A stretch of DNA of 64,000 nt from Pyxicephalus adspersus (Eukaryota; Chordata; Amphibia; Anura; Pyxicephalidae), in NCBI RefSeq assembly GCF_032062135.1, contig NC_092863.1, positions 14,929,110 to 14,993,109 on the forward strand. Direction: 5' to 3'. The notes below the pieces were generated by a model. The model was not told the origin of the DNA and did not search any database. It worked only from the letters and a program-made list of their open reading frames with translations. Every line of letters begins with the position of its first letter. Within the stretch, counting starts at the first letter, position 1. The position numbers and the translations under genes are program-made. Positions 25,098-38,250 of this stretch are shown piece by piece.

Positions 25098-25619
25098 GCA
25101 AATGCATTACACATAGAAAAGATGGCATAGTACTCTGCCTCTTGTGGCTGTATTAAAGAAGACTTATGGCTGTGCCTTCATAGATGCTTTTCAGGCATTT
25201 GTACTTATTTGCCATGGTAAAAACAGGTAAAGCTTAAAAAACAGTAAGGAAAATCGGAATTTTGTTGTTCAGCTTTAAGATTAAACCCCCCCAAGCTATT
25301 CACAAGTTATCTTATCTGACACCTTTATGACCCTGCAAGTGGTGTGACAAAATTACAACATTCTCCACAAATCCAAAACCTTCTTCTTAAACCTCAATCC
25401 CCCACTTCATAGTCACCGCTAATTATTCCCATGAATAACTCTGCTACCAAGTTAGCCAAATCACCTCGTTACCTAACCCCTAGCCACTTCCTCTGTATGT
25501 CATATCTTTCAGCCTCCCCGAACTAAGCCTCTATCTTCCTTCCATCCAACAACATCACATATTGTTTTCCCTGTGTGCCCTAGACAACACTAAATTGTTC
25601 GTAACCCTTTGTGGTAAGA

Positions 25620-25760
25620 CAATTTACCAGTATATTTTTGGGATGTGGGGGAAACCCACATAAATGGGTTGAGAAGAAACAAACTTTATGCAAATAGTGT
25701 CCTGGCCAAGATTTAAGTTTGGAACCCATGTCCTGCAAGACAATAGTCCTAGCCTCCATA
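25620..25760 (-). repeat. Fragment of the same repeat family (GGAAACCCAC block)
   Basis: ATATTTTTGGGATGTGGGGG, AAACCCACATAAATGGGTTG and TATGCAAATAGTGTCCTGGC, a degraded copy of the GGAGGAAACCCACGCAAACA..TCGAACC block also seen at 7430-7510. Confidence 0.45.
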
Positions 25761-28700
25761 CCATCCTAGTATGCAAGTATCACCTTTAGGATACCAGAGG
25801 TATTTGACTAGGGGCAGACCAGTAGGGGTTATAATTGGAGCATCAGTTTTAGGTTTAGTTTATTCCATTTACCAAACAATGCATAATCAGAGAGCAACTA
25901 TAAAGAGTTCTTTTAAAGGAATTCCTCCCTGCTTTCTCATACCCTTGCCCATTTTCCAATATTACTGTCACTGTCCTTGTTGTTATTTTCATGCATTATT
26001 ATTTTTATTTTCATCCAGTAAAACTTGTGTTGGCTCATGCTTTTTATTGGAGAAGAATAGCAGTGTGCACCACAATCACACAGCGCTGTGACACAAAGAT
26101 AATGGAACGGAGTGACGCTCCCTCCACCATTGGAGCCATGTAGAAGAATTACTAGCTTTGGATGTATAGTAAAAAGCTGGTTGTGTTTAGCAGTAGGGAG
26201 ATTATATGGAGCAATTGGGATGGGTTAAAAGGAGCATCAACAATCAGTGCACAGAGCAAGTTAAAACAATACCATTTCAAGTCAGGAATGGGAAGCAGAC
26301 AGAAAGGATGAAATCTTTGCCTTTAGCATCCAGCCCCAGGGTTAACAAGAGACACATCTTTAGCGATTTCCTTGATCAAAGCTAAATCTATATTTTAACT
26401 CCCTAAAGAAAGTGACGCCTCGCCTCCTGTCAGTGGCTTACTATGACGTGGTAACAGGATCTTCCCAGCCTAGTAGGCAGAAAAGGCGATTGACAAGTGA
26501 CAGTTAGGGAGTGGTGCGGCGGTCTGTGTCTGCTGGAAAAAACTCATGTCATTGACAGCCAACTTGTTTAGAGACAGTACACAAAATCTGGTTCATTCCA
26601 TGCTATGAAAATAAACATAGATGATATTTAATTTAATTTTGTAACGTTAGAGTAAGCACAGGGTTACTTAGTATGGTAACACATACCTATAATATAACAG
26701 GCAATATATTTATCATTCTGGTGGCCCATTTGTTCATATTCCACTTCCTCACTTCTCTTGGGTTGCTGTATTTAACTGGCAGGATGGATTACATACCAGA
26801 TTGCCTCTTATAATGCAGTGGTTTCTGCCATTGGGTATATGCCAGCGCTGAAAAACATTAAGGAAAAAGGCATCCTGCAAAAAAATTGATAAATAAAATA
26901 ATTACCTATCTGGCAGTATATGACTGTGAATCGCACTTCCTTATTTTCAGCATTTGATACATTTCCAGGTGCATCCACCATGTTCTGTGGTACCATGAAC
27001 TGTCTGCTATGGCATTGCAGGGACACATTAGTGACATGATAGGAATCCCAGAATGCTGAAGTGGGTGATATCAGATATTCCTGGAACCCTATGGTGACTG
27101 CAAGGGTTTGTCTCAAAAGCCCCGTGAGCCAACGCTAAAATTTTCAAATGAAGCTCCATGCTCCACCATCAAGCTACTCCACCTCCTTGTACCACCCCTA
27201 GTTCCTCAACTGTGAGGGGCATTGGAAGCAGGTAAACCATTGATTTAAAAGGGTTTTAGTTAAACAAAAAAAGGTATGGGTGGGAGGAAGGGAGGTATTA
27301 GCTGGGGGCACCACCAGATTATCCACAAGACATGTCTAGTAGACACATCTACAATCTTCCTGCTCTTGCATTAAATCACATGGATGGTGCATCTGGTCTA
27401 AGCTGTGCACCTTCTTGGTACTTCAGAAGGGAGGATGTAGGATATTGCTGACCAATCGGGCCATGTTATTAATTTAATTGCACATGGGGGATTCTCTGTG
27501 CCTATTGCAGTCCTTTTCGATGTCCATCTAAGAGACAAGGGAGAAAGGACAAAGTTGCTACCTTGCCTAGGGTCTCATTCTGCCTTAATCTATCTCTGGC
27601 CCATTTGCTATGTTTAATGACATTTTAAAAGATATTTTTCAGTATTTTGTGTTGGATTAGTTTAGGCAGTGTGTTGGACATTAGTGTTGGATTTGTTTAG
27701 GCAGACTCCCTGACCAAACATGTCCTCCATCTGCTGTATGGGTAACTAATAGTACATTGATTAAGCTAGCTGTATAGTGGCGTATGAATGGAGCTTAGCT
27801 TAATGGCAAGCATGGTTATATATGTACTTGGAATTATTCTTTTAATAACCTTTTTTTTCTCCTCTTCTTTCCTTTCCGATAAGGGAAAATCCTGTATGAC
27901 GCCAAACGGATGAAAAACCCCAGATCTCCTGCTAGATCTGTGGGCACCTTAGATGAAACCACAAGTTGGTAGCTGAACAAACAGTTTGGTGTACCCCCTC
28001 GTTGCCTGCTTTGCTCACCCTTCTGCTTTCCCCTCCCAAGCCTGAAGGCACACAGCTCTGTTCCTGCCAGGCCACAACTAGAACTGGCATGTTGGCGGCT
28101 GTTGTGCAGACAAGAGAGACTTTGGGTACTAGAAATTAACTCCTTCTTAAAATGTGCCATGTTATTTTAAAAGATACATACATTCATTGAGACTGTCTGG
28201 AAATGGAAGGCCCACTGGGCACTGGAATGGAAGTATGGTGGCCTTAGCCATGATATTATGAATAGTTTACCTAATAGCAATTATGTTCTTGTACAAAATG
28301 TAAAGATCTATGGGATCCTGAGTAACCTTCCTTAGCAAAGGCCCCCTCTACTATTTACCAAGACAGCCCGCATCAATAGGGACATTAGGGCTGGGTACTA
28401 CTACTGTCTTACATGCAGTAATTGACATTTGACCCTGGTGAGTGCCTTTTCTCTGTGATGAGTAGGGGCTTTCCATGTAATTAACCACTGGTAAAAGTTG
28501 GCATACCCTCTACCTGACTCCTGTACCCATATCTTAATATGAAGCCCCTACGGGTCCTCTAGGGTAAGGGCCTGGTTGAAATAGCGACCTCCAGGACCCC
28601 CATCCCTATGCCACTGCTCCTGAATCTGATCTCAGCAAAGAGAGAACAGGTTTACCATAAGCTTACATGCATATAAAATCTGTCAGTGTTTGTAATAAAT

Positions 28701-29209
28701 TTATGATTTCCCATTTTTTGATCTTCAAGACACTTTCTAAAGAAGGCCTAGCTGTCTAAACCAAAACCAACCTCTGCCTATTATCAGTTCTTATGCAGTA
28801 ATCCTGTTACTCCATGGATAACCATTATACCTTCAGAGATAACAATTACGTATTGTACTCTAGGATGTACCAAATCCTGGATTTGGTTTAGGATTTACAG
28901 ACTGCTCTGTGTCTTTAGTTAGATTTGGGTTTGGCTAAAGTTTTTCTGTCCGACTAACTATCTGATTTCTTTTTATAAGGTCCAGGCTTATTGATATTGG
29001 GTATTAAAATGCTACATGTTCAATGGTTTATTTTCCCATGAGAAATAAAAGACAAACTAAGTCTGTTTTATTGTTACCAACATTGAAAGATCTACATATT
29101 ACAAGATTGAACATTGGCAGGACCCTAAATTGTGGTGTCTGATTTATTTTAAGCATTAAATATTGGTCACTAAGCTTGACTTGACCCCAGAACTATGCTG
29201 GCATCATCA
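25761..29209. other. Intergenic with one candidate regulatory block
   Basis: No exon recognised. 26390-26590 is described as a candidate enhancer. 27648-27710 has a short imperfect direct duplication of GTGTTGGATT.GTTTAGGCAG. Confidence 0.5.
26390..26590. promoter_or_regulatory. Candidate enhancer with MEIS/PBX-like motifs
   Basis: Repeat-free block, GC-richer than its surroundings. TGTCAGTGGCTTACTATGAC, GATTGACAAGTGACAG, and CTCATGTCATTGACAGCC give several TGACAG/TGTCA cores in both orientations. The function is inferred from texture only. Confidence 0.3.
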
Positions 29210-29288
29210 AATATGGAGTCAATCAGCCAAAGTTTGAGGAACCCTAGAAACTTCTGGAGGAAGCCTGGTTGAGATCACCTGCTCTAGA
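29210..29288 (-). mobile_element. hAT-type relic fragment
   Basis: AGTTTGAGGAACCCTAGAAA, CTTCTGGAGGAAGCCTGGTT, GAGATCACCTGCTCTAG is the complement of the family start (loop after CTCAACCAGGGTTCCTCCAG). Confidence 0.5.
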
Positions 29289-32200
29289 GAATACTATCAC
29301 TTGAGTATTACCAAGAGTCCCATAAACTTCTATAGAGGTAATAAAATGGGGGAAGGAAGTCAACAGAGACCTGTTAAAGACACCATATTCATGTTCAGAT
29401 AGAATAATGGAAGACATGCAAAAACAAGGACATTTTTTCTATTAGTGAAAGCTAAATAGTATTTATGTCACTGTTTATTGGTATTAGTGCGATTGCAGAG
29501 TGGAATACAATCAACCCACCCTTAGAAAAGTTCTCTGTAAGCCATGCACCTGATCCTCCAAAGCCATAATACTGATGCACGGAGGAAGGTGTGGTCATAG
29601 ACTTCCAGTTTGTGTCATTTCAGAAGTCTTATGGGGGATTACAGAGTACTCATCAACAGGGCGGATTGGCAAACAGGTGAATTTCTGCACTCTGCTCACC
29701 CCTACTGACAGTTCTACTTATACTATTACAGGATTGAGCAGCTGACCCCACACTTTACAATCTGATGGTACAATCAAAGTTGGAAAAGTATGCAAATTAC
29801 AATATCCTATAGGCTTAGTTCATTTATGAAGTTGCCTAGAGAGCTACCCTACTATTCAGTTTTATATATATTTTAGTTACTCTATGGCTTAGATTCTTAC
29901 ACTGGGTTCCTGAAGCTGTATACCTACCTAGAAATTGGTGGGTCCCATACAAGATACATTTCCTGCCCCCCGCCACTATGTCTAAAAGTTTCAGCATTGC
30001 AAAGTCCAAGTTCTTTTGATTAGGGCCCATTACAAAAGTACACCTTTTCCCCCACTGACACCTATTGTGCCCATTATAAGGGGTACCCAGAGAAGGAGCT
30101 GAAACACAGATGGGGGGGAAACACCAAAACTCCCAGGATTAATACAAGCCAGGCAGGTCTCTGTTCTTTCTGAAACAATACATTTGTTTTACATGAAAGA
30201 TGGGCATAGCTTTTACCCCTTAGATTGCAGTGTGCTTTGCTGCATTTTCAAGCCCCTTTCTAATCCAATCCAAGTTGTTTTGGTCATTTTCAGCATTCTG
30301 TAGGTGAAGTGTAAACCCAAGGTTTGCATGGTGGATAAATTTTTGCATCCTATAGGGAATTTTTCCTTCTCTCCTTTTCCCCAACAAAATCACAGAAAAA
30401 TCAGAAAATAAATGGCATTCTCTGCAAACTGAGATGACCATTGTGTCCAAGATGGCTTTCACTGCATGTTTGGCAAAAGTTCTTTGAAGTTCACCAAACA
30501 TAATGCTTGCAGAGAATTCTTTTCTTTTTTAAGACTTATAACATTTTTGAAGTCATATCTTTCTCCATGCAAGAATCTTTGCTTGTCAAGAAAAAGGGGG
30601 TATTGAACTCCCCTTGTATTCTCCCTCAACAATGGGGGGACACTTGAGGGACAGGACCTCGTCCTCACAACTTTTTCCTATAATTGTAGGAATATGTGAG
30701 GGGGAATTAATTGGATAATAAAGGGCACAGTACCCTTTATCAAATAAATAATGTTTAATATTATTCCTGGAAAGAATGATACCAACACCATAACGAAAAA
30801 ACGATAATGATTTTTATCAATTGTTTTTAACAAGTGGCCCTTAATGTAAGTCCATAGTCAGTGACATCATCTAGAATTATAAATCCATGTCAATCACAAC
30901 AAAAATCAACCACCATTGTAAACATGTCAACCTCAGCCATGGTAATAGGTTGTTATATTTTATGATTTTTAAATGTTCCACGGCAAAATTTTTTTTGGAA
31001 CTGATTCTAGTGATCTAGTTCTAGCTATCCATCCAGAACATGCTGCAACTTGTGGTTCCACAGCTGGAGAACTACGTCTTGCCAGACTCCGCTTTAGATG
31101 GAGGAGACCATGACTGTGGAGGGAGGCACTGTAATTACAACTTCTTGTGATGTTTGGTGTTTGATGTGTCCATGACATCCCCTACATCAAAGAGGTGGGA
31201 ATGAGCTGGGAGAGGGAGAACACAGACAGACAGGCACGATGAAGGAGTGGGAGGGAGCTCCAACTGTAAAAAGAAGTAAAAAGTGAAAAAGATCACTTGC
31301 TTAGCATCTACTCTGCTCTGACATGTCCAGGATATTAGGTCGCCTGGATCTCACAAGGTCAGACTTGTTGTATTTTCTTCATTTATTGCACTCATTTTGG
31401 TTTATTTTTTGACTGTATAAAAGTAGCAAGAACCAGTAAAAAAAAGTTTAAAAAAAAGTAATAATCACCCCCAACCAGATTAAAAATGAAGACTTTTATA
31501 ACATGGTTGGAACACATCCCCATAATGGAAGAAACTGGATGCTCAGGTGTGACCAGAAGCTACATGTTGCATCCAGGAACCGTGACGCAAACTACCGCAA
31601 CCTGAACACAACCGCATATAGAAATGGTTCGATGGTTGGGAGAGTGGTGCATGCATTAAACCTAGGCTAAATTCATAAGTGCAGTAAACCGCATCATGCT
31701 CGACTATGCTCTCAACAGCTCTTTTTATCTGTACAGGAGCAGTTGGGAACCCTTTTTTAATGCATTGTGGTGCAGTTTCTGAACAAGCTTCTGGACACCA
31801 TTGAGCAGCCAGCTGCTTTCAATGACTTTATTGGAGACATGTTCCAACCACAATGATTTGCATTTGACCATCCTTTGCAGACCAGTTAACTGCACCCCAA
31901 CTGCATTCAGATGCATGACAAAGCATTCATTAAACCTTGTTGTTTATTCTAAAAACTGCTCTTGAATGCATATAGGGTCACCCAAGGGTTTTTGACCACA
32001 CATCCTAAAGAGTCCTTTAGTTACTTGTTCATGTATGTTCTCCAGACTCAAAGTCTTCTCTGTACTGGACCTCCTTTACCATATATCCTAACCATTCATT
32101 ATTTTGAGGCCCCAACCCTCATGTAAAACCAAATCCTGCTGTTTCACTTCAAATGTCTCTCCTTTTGTTCTACTAGCAAAGCTGGTGGGTCAACATGAAA

Positions 32201-32332
32201 CCAACATCTCGAGATGTTGAAAGGCTTCATATATGTCTCTTGACAGGTTCCTTACAAGTAGCAAAAAGATATGGACACCAAGTTGCTTGCCAGTATCATT
32301 AAGATAAGGATTCCTCTGATAATCTGTATTAG
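29289..32332. other. Intergenic, nothing firm
   Basis: 30.2-30.7 kb has two adjacent minus-strand frames (93 and 69 codons) without recognisable domains. 31010-31150 (CTTGTGGTTCCACAGCTGG, GAACTACGTCTTGCCAGACT) looks like a decayed dispersed repeat. Confidence 0.45.
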
Positions 32333-32764
32333 TTAAGGTGCATACACACTTCCAATTTTTATCGTTCAAAATGAACAACGAACGAACGACGAACGATCGA
32401 TTGGGCAAAAATCGTTCGTAAAAAAAGTAACCAACGACGCCGACGAACGAGGAAAGTCGTTGGAAACGAACGACCGGACCGGCGGATCGGATTGGACGAC
32501 TATCGTTGACCATCGTTCGTGTGTACGATCGTTCGTTGATCGTCCATGGTCTGAGCATGCGTGACGAACGTTTACTTCCTGTCGTGCACATAGTTCCTCT
32601 ATCGCTCAAACGATCGTATCTATTGTGTGTACAATATCTACGAACGATCGTGTCGTTATTTGTATGTGCAGGATCGGTGCTATACGATCGTTCGTTGATA
32701 TCGTGCAGGATCGTTCGTCGTTCGTTTTCCAACGATAATAATTGGAAGTGTGTACGTAGCTTTA
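32333..32764 (+). mobile_element. Long MITE variant F with GTTCGTT-rich interior
   Basis: Ends TTAAGGTGCATACACACTTC and GAAGTGTGTACGTAGCTTTA are of the same terminal type as copies A-E. The 432-bp interior is different: repeated CGAACGA / TCGTTCG motifs in both orientations form long imperfect inverted repeats. Long overlapping open frames on both strands here are by-products of that palindromic structure. Confidence 0.8.
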
Positions 32765-35250
32765 GAATAAAGGTCAATTCGATCTCACACCTTGTAATCA
32801 CTTTATATCATGTTAAGGTTCTCATTTATCCAGTTCATGGTATAGCTATTTGTGGTCATTCAGCAGGACTTGTTGTGTCATTCACAAACATATATGTTTT
32901 CCCAATGGGAATGTGGATGAACCAAATAATGTGGCAATGATCAAGCCGGTACTATTGGCCACTGTCTATAGGCACCTTCTGTCCAAAAACAGTTTGCCAT
33001 TATGCTTCTTCAATTCAGTACATTAATTTATTATTTGTCCATTTTATTACTGGATAAAATTGCATTCTTTTTATGTCTTTTAGATTGACCTTTACTCTCA
33101 GCAAACCTAGGGTTAACCCTTCTCTCCAACAATTCAGCATACGTTGTCCAGGTTGCGCCCAGACTTGCCCTGCAATGGAAAGGCTGTGGTTAGGCTGGTG
33201 ATTTTGGTATTCCGCCTCTTCTACTCCTCACCTGGCTCCAGTGCCTTTAGGGTGGTAATCCCACACACAGACACTGCGGAAAGGTGTAGACACCAGCAAG
33301 GAATTCCAGCCGACGTTGATGAAAAGATGTGTACCTAAGACGGACACGCTCCCCTCTAACAAAGCAACACAGAGGAGCAGTATGAAAGCAAAGTGTAACT
33401 CACAATAAAACTTTTAAAAAGGGAAATCCAGTTTGTTTTCATGGACTTTTTTTAGGAAGTTCAACATTTTTTAGATGTAACGGAATGGCCACAGGGTTGT
33501 TTTTTCTGATTTACAACTGTTTGGGTTATCACAACATAATGAAAGGTCCATGGAAAGATTAGCAGCTTGGAGCCCCCTAGGTCAGGTACCCCATTTTGTA
33601 CGCAGATGACAATTTTATGTACCCCTCCACCTAATTATTAAAGACCAGTCCCAGGGGTATCTGCACACTTCATAAACATGTCGAAATTTTGTGTACTTTG
33701 TGATGGTCACTCTCCAAAATGATCTTCCAATCAAATATACAAGATCAAGATCATACAAGGGATATGCACAGATCCATATTCAAGAACAATTTGACATAAC
33801 TGTGTCTGGCTAAACAGAATTTTCTACTTGACCTCAATAAGTATTTTTTAAATGACACATGTCAAGACTTACCATTGTGCACAGTAACACAAATGACAAC
33901 GGCATTACTAATAATGTATTTATTTATTGGTAACAACAGGGGGGAAGAGGACCAGTCTGATGCATTTTGCACCAAAAGATCTTTTATAGAGATTCATGAA
34001 ATAAAAATAAAAAATTACACAAAAAGAGGTTTGCAGTAACAGAACCAAAACCATACCAACATGGCCAATACCAATATGCAGAAAGAAAGTCATGGCTTGG
34101 TTCTAGAAGTGCAGAACAAATGATCAATAATTAAACAATACTCTGTTGTTCAAACCGTTAATAGTTACCTGTGGCTTGGTGACTGGGATGATTTCCTGTC
34201 CCAGAGACATAAAAGAAAGAGAGTCAAAATCTACCCAAAGTCAGAGAATGTTTGACAGTTGTCTTTGCAACAGTTATCTCCAATGAATTTATTTGCCCCT
34301 TAACTTTTGTTCTTGCAAACAAAACAAAAAAAGATAAAAAGATTTCTCCTCACTTTCTGTATAGATGGCAATGGTCATAATAACATTTACTTAGAGAAAA
34401 GTTCTCCAAACATAAATTGTAGAGTTTCTAACCCTTGCCCTGAAACCCAAACTTGGCCGGAGTTCCGCTTTATTTACAAAATCCAATCACCCGTCTAGCA
34501 GCATTCATTAGACATCAGGCAGACCATTGTGGTCACCATCAGAGACAGCGTACAGGCTGGCTGTCTGCATTGGGTGGTCTGCAGCGTAAGACCCCACAGA
34601 AATAAGAGAAAAGGTAAATTGAAGGACTGCAGCTGATGCAGACCCAGTAACTGCGGTGTGTATTCTACGTTTTCATTCTTTAATCATCCGAGAAGTTTCC
34701 TGCATTCACCAAATCATAGGCTTTTGTTCCCACTAAACAAATATCATGAAACTTCACAAAGTTGTTATTACACCGACTATACTATTTCGTTCCTTTCTTG
34801 CCTATACTGTCCCCTATTCTTTCTACATGTACATAGCACATATATATATTTTTGGGTGTAACTACCTCTGGTTTTCAAATCTTAATGGCTTTCAAATTTC
34901 CCTGAAATGTAATTTTAGTATCTTTTATTTCTATACCATATCATACTTATATTAAAAGTTAAAATCCAGAAAAGTAGAGAATCTTGCCTTACCCATACTT
35001 AGTGGTTGGGGATTTTGAAGGGTGGCAGTGGGACTTCAGAACCTTAGCAAGAGCTACAAATGTTGTATGTACATAGTCCAAAAAATCTTCTTTTCTCCCA
35101 TAGACATCCATACAGGGGGGTTCTTCCTTCAATAAACACTGATGCACAGATGTCCTTCCTACTAATGTACTAGCATTTTTCCCACCATGCATGTTGAGTA
35201 ATGACAAAGGCATATCCTAAACCCTTTCCTCCATGTGCTATGCCCTATGT
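32765..35250. other. Intergenic, nothing recognised
   Basis: No exon, element end or tandem repeat that I could support. Confidence 0.55.
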
Positions 35251-35304
35251 TACATACTGCACTATGTATCTGACCCCTGCACTCTGTGCTCTGCTATGCT
35301 GAGT

Positions 35305-35605
35305 GTAAAGCTGCATACACATGTGCAATAATTGTCGTTGGAAAGGGGACTGCATGATGCATGATCATACATCACCATTCTGATCTATGGAGAGGGGAGG
35401 GGTAGAACAACGGAGCAGCACGCTGCTGTACTCTCTCCCCCTTCACTTCCATTACGATTGTTCGTTGTACATCGTCCATGGATTCGCCAGGGCGGTCTTT
35501 CGGACGATGGACGATGGGCGCTGTACACACACCAGATTCTCGTCTGATATCGGCCCTGAGCAGATTATCGGGCTAGAACCATTGGACGTGTGTACATAGC
35601 TTTAC
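35305..35605 (+). mobile_element. GCTGCGTACAC-terminus MITE, copy D, inside a tandem repeat
   Basis: Ends AAAGCTGCATACACATGTGC and GTACATAGCTTTAC. The interior is like copy C (GGAGAGGGGAGGGG, CCATGGATTCGCCAGGGCGG). Inserted at GAGTGT/TACATA of a short tandem unit. See the array feature. Confidence 0.75.
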
Positions 35606-35666
35606 ATACTCCTGACCCCTGTACTATGTATCTGACCCCTGTAATCTGTGCTGTGCTATACTGAGT

Positions 35667-36050
35667 GTTAAGCTGCGTGCACATGTGCAAAGAATATCGT
35701 TGGAAACGAACAACTAACATCCTTTCGACCAGTAATCGTTAACAAAAAAAAGTGCACAATGACGCTGATGAACGAGCATTGTCGCTGGAAACGAACGACT
35801 GTCCCGGGGGATCTGATTGAGTGACGTTTGTTCACTATCTATTGTGTGTACGGTCGTTCAGTGATCATGGATAGTGGATTGTTTCTGCAATACACTTTCT
35901 CCTTTACATGTCACTCCCTGCATCAGTCAATCGATCGTATCTAGCGTGTGTACACTATTGGTGGGTTATATTTGACCGATCGTATCATTACAGCATGTAC
36001 AGAATTGTGCACAATACGATCGTTCAAAATAATCGTGCATAATCGTGTTA
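35667..36050 (+). mobile_element. Long-type MITE, copy E, right end degraded
   Basis: Left end TTAAGCTGCGTGCACATGTG. The interior matches copy F (GTTGGAAACGAACAACTAAC, GTCGCTGGAAACGAACGACT, CGATCGTATCATTA, ATACGATCGTTCAAAATAAT). The right terminus is degraded around 36050. Inserted at the same point of the tandem unit as copy D. Confidence 0.7.
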
Positions 36051-36130
36051 TATGTCATAATCCTGTCATAATTGGGTCATAATGTGTTTCTGACCACTAT
36101 ACTCTGTACTCTGCTATTCTGTTTGTTACA

Positions 36131-37858
36131 TAGATCTGATCCTTAAGTAGGTAGGTTTATCTCAGCAGTTTTTTTTTATCAGAGAAGGGATGATTGCAAT
36201 GAAATGCAATTAGATTCCTGGTACTACTAAAGTAAAATGTCTTTAGGCTGTACATGTGAATACATTTAAATTTTAAGTAAGGAGATTGGGACCCTTCTAA
36301 AATAAAAGAACTGGTGCTTGATGGCGGACTGCTCAACATTAAGGTAAGGAGGTCCGCACTGTGTAAGCTCCAAGTCAGAACAAGCTTACACAAACCATCT
36401 ATCATCAAAAAGCTGATAGTGAGAAAAAACATAAAACATAGGTCACAATATTCTTTCAAGCTGTACCAAAAGTTCCATTTTTCATTATTGTTCAGCAATC
36501 CTGACCCATACTAAAGAAAGGGGACGTGCCACTTGTGCCTACTCTGAGGCTCCTGGGCACCGTGTGGCCTTCTGATACTTTTAGGAATGAAGTAGTTAGT
36601 GGGGATCAATGATTTGGAAAAGTGGCTGCAATGATCTTCAGTCTCCAACCAGCCTGTAGCGACAAATCTTTGTCTTCTTTTGTAGCAAATATAATGAATA
36701 CAATAAAGGACCCCTTTCCAAGAGGCAGTTGAGGACCCTGTACCTGTGACCTGATCATTACTATATCAGATGTATGCGAATGAACTTTTTGCTGATAAAG
36801 TAGAATAATACAGAAACATTTTATTCATGATTGATTCTACTTCTCTATGTTCTTGCCTCTACTACTTTCCTAATATCCTCTCCCCCCCAACCCCTTCCCA
36901 GCCGGCTCCAGCACAAACCCCAGGCTTTAAATCCCTGACCGCCTTGCGGAGTGGTTCCTTCATCTGTCTGCCTCTTTGCTACTCATCCTACTTTTCAAGT
37001 GCTTCCTGGCTCAGTTTTGTGGTTTTATGGTGGTTGTGTTGAGGGTTATTTGCAGTTTTACTGTCACCTCAAGGCACGGCTCCCACTATGTAGGATAAAA
37101 GCCTGAAAATTCCTCCTTCCACCCATCTTCTTCCTCTAAGCAGAACCATCTGTGCTCAATATGTCTGACGACTAACGTTTTCAGTAGCAGGACCCTCTCA
37201 TTGCTGATGGCGCTATCTCTCATACAGACAGGAAGGCGTCCTGCTAAATATTCTTCCTTGGTTGGCCTGTAGGATTCACAGAGAGAGGTCTCCTAGATGG
37301 GGACTTTTTATGAATTCAGGACTAGGGGGAGACGTTAAATGTTCTGCCTGAAGGTTGAGTCACTGTGCCTTCCCCAAGTTTGTGTACAAGGCTTTGAAAG
37401 CAAATCATTATATTACTATAATCACAAATTACTATAATATTTTAGATGGAATTTTGTGAGATTTTCTTACTTTTATATATCAATCAGTGGAAATACTCAA
37501 ACCTGGTTGTAGTATTTTCACCCGCCTAGATATTTTGTGACTGTCATATGAATGTAGCATTGAATTTTGTATTTAAAGGAACAATAACTACAAATATTGA
37601 ATGGTATTCCTGAGCAGGAAGTAAAGTCTGCATATGTAATAAACTAGAACTGGCTATTTGGTAACATTTTGAGATATCAGCCAAAGGATATCAGCCATAG
37701 ATGTAGTTTATGTTTGCTAAAAAACAGATTAGCAGTGGGTGAAGGAACAGAGAAGCCTTACCAATGTGCAGCACTATAAATCAGGAGGTGGGTACTAAGA
37801 CAGGTAAGGAGCAAATATGACTGCTCCTTCTAACCAGGTGTAATAATGCTAAACCAAC
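36131..37858. other. Intergenic, small hairpin only
   Basis: A 10-bp inverted repeat TGTGTAAGCT/AGCTTACACA (36360-36369, 36383-36392). A C-rich tract lies around 36880-36950. No gene recognised. Confidence 0.5.
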
Positions 37859-38250
37859 CAGCATTGGTGGTGAGTGGTAGGTTTAGGTTTTATAAAGACC
37901 CCCTCCCTGTAGAATGAACACCCCCTCCAGCACTGATGGTCAATGGTAGGTTTAGGTTGTATAAAGACCCCCACCCTGTAGAATGAACACCCCCTCCAGC
38001 ACGAATGGTGAGTGGTAGATTTAGGTTGTATAAAGACCCCCAACTTGTAGAATGAACACCCTCTCCATTACTGATGGTCGGTGGTAGTTTTAGGTTGTAT
38101 AAAGACCCCCACCCTGTAGAATGAACACCCCCTCCAGTACTGATGGGCAGTGGTAAGTTTAGGTTGTACAAAGACCCCCACCCTGTAGAATGAACACCCC
38201 CTCCAGCACTGAGGGTCAGTGGTAGGTTTAAGTTGTATAAAAACCATTTC
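37859..38250. repeat. 69-bp minisatellite
   Basis: Unit AGCACTGATGGTCAATGGTA, GGTTTAGGTTGTATAAAGAC, CCCCACCCTGTAGAATGAAC, ACCCCCTCC, with exact 69-bp spacing (CAG/CAT anchors at 37928, 37997, 38066 and 38135) and between five and six copies. The period of 23 codons keeps minus-strand frames open. Confidence 0.93.

Larger units (their letters stand above)
35251..36130. repeat. Tandem CTGACCCCTG unit array carrying two MITEs
   Basis: Three copies of a unit of roughly 45-65 bp (TATCTGACCCCTG.ACTCTGTGCTCTGCTATGCTGAGTGT) lie at 35251-35306, 35603-35669 and 36087-36127. After the first two copies a MITE follows GAGTGT. The third reads TTTGTTACATA with no MITE, like an unoccupied site. Confidence 0.65.

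Noticed and set aside
30220..30668. Two adjacent minus-strand frames as a possible gene
   Set aside because: Different frames, no homology that I recognise and no splice logic joining them.
32190..32940. Overlapping frames of 203 and 144 codons on opposite strands
   Set aside because: They cover a palindromic MITE with CGAACGA/TCGTTCG motifs. Arg/Ser-rich translations follow from the palindrome.
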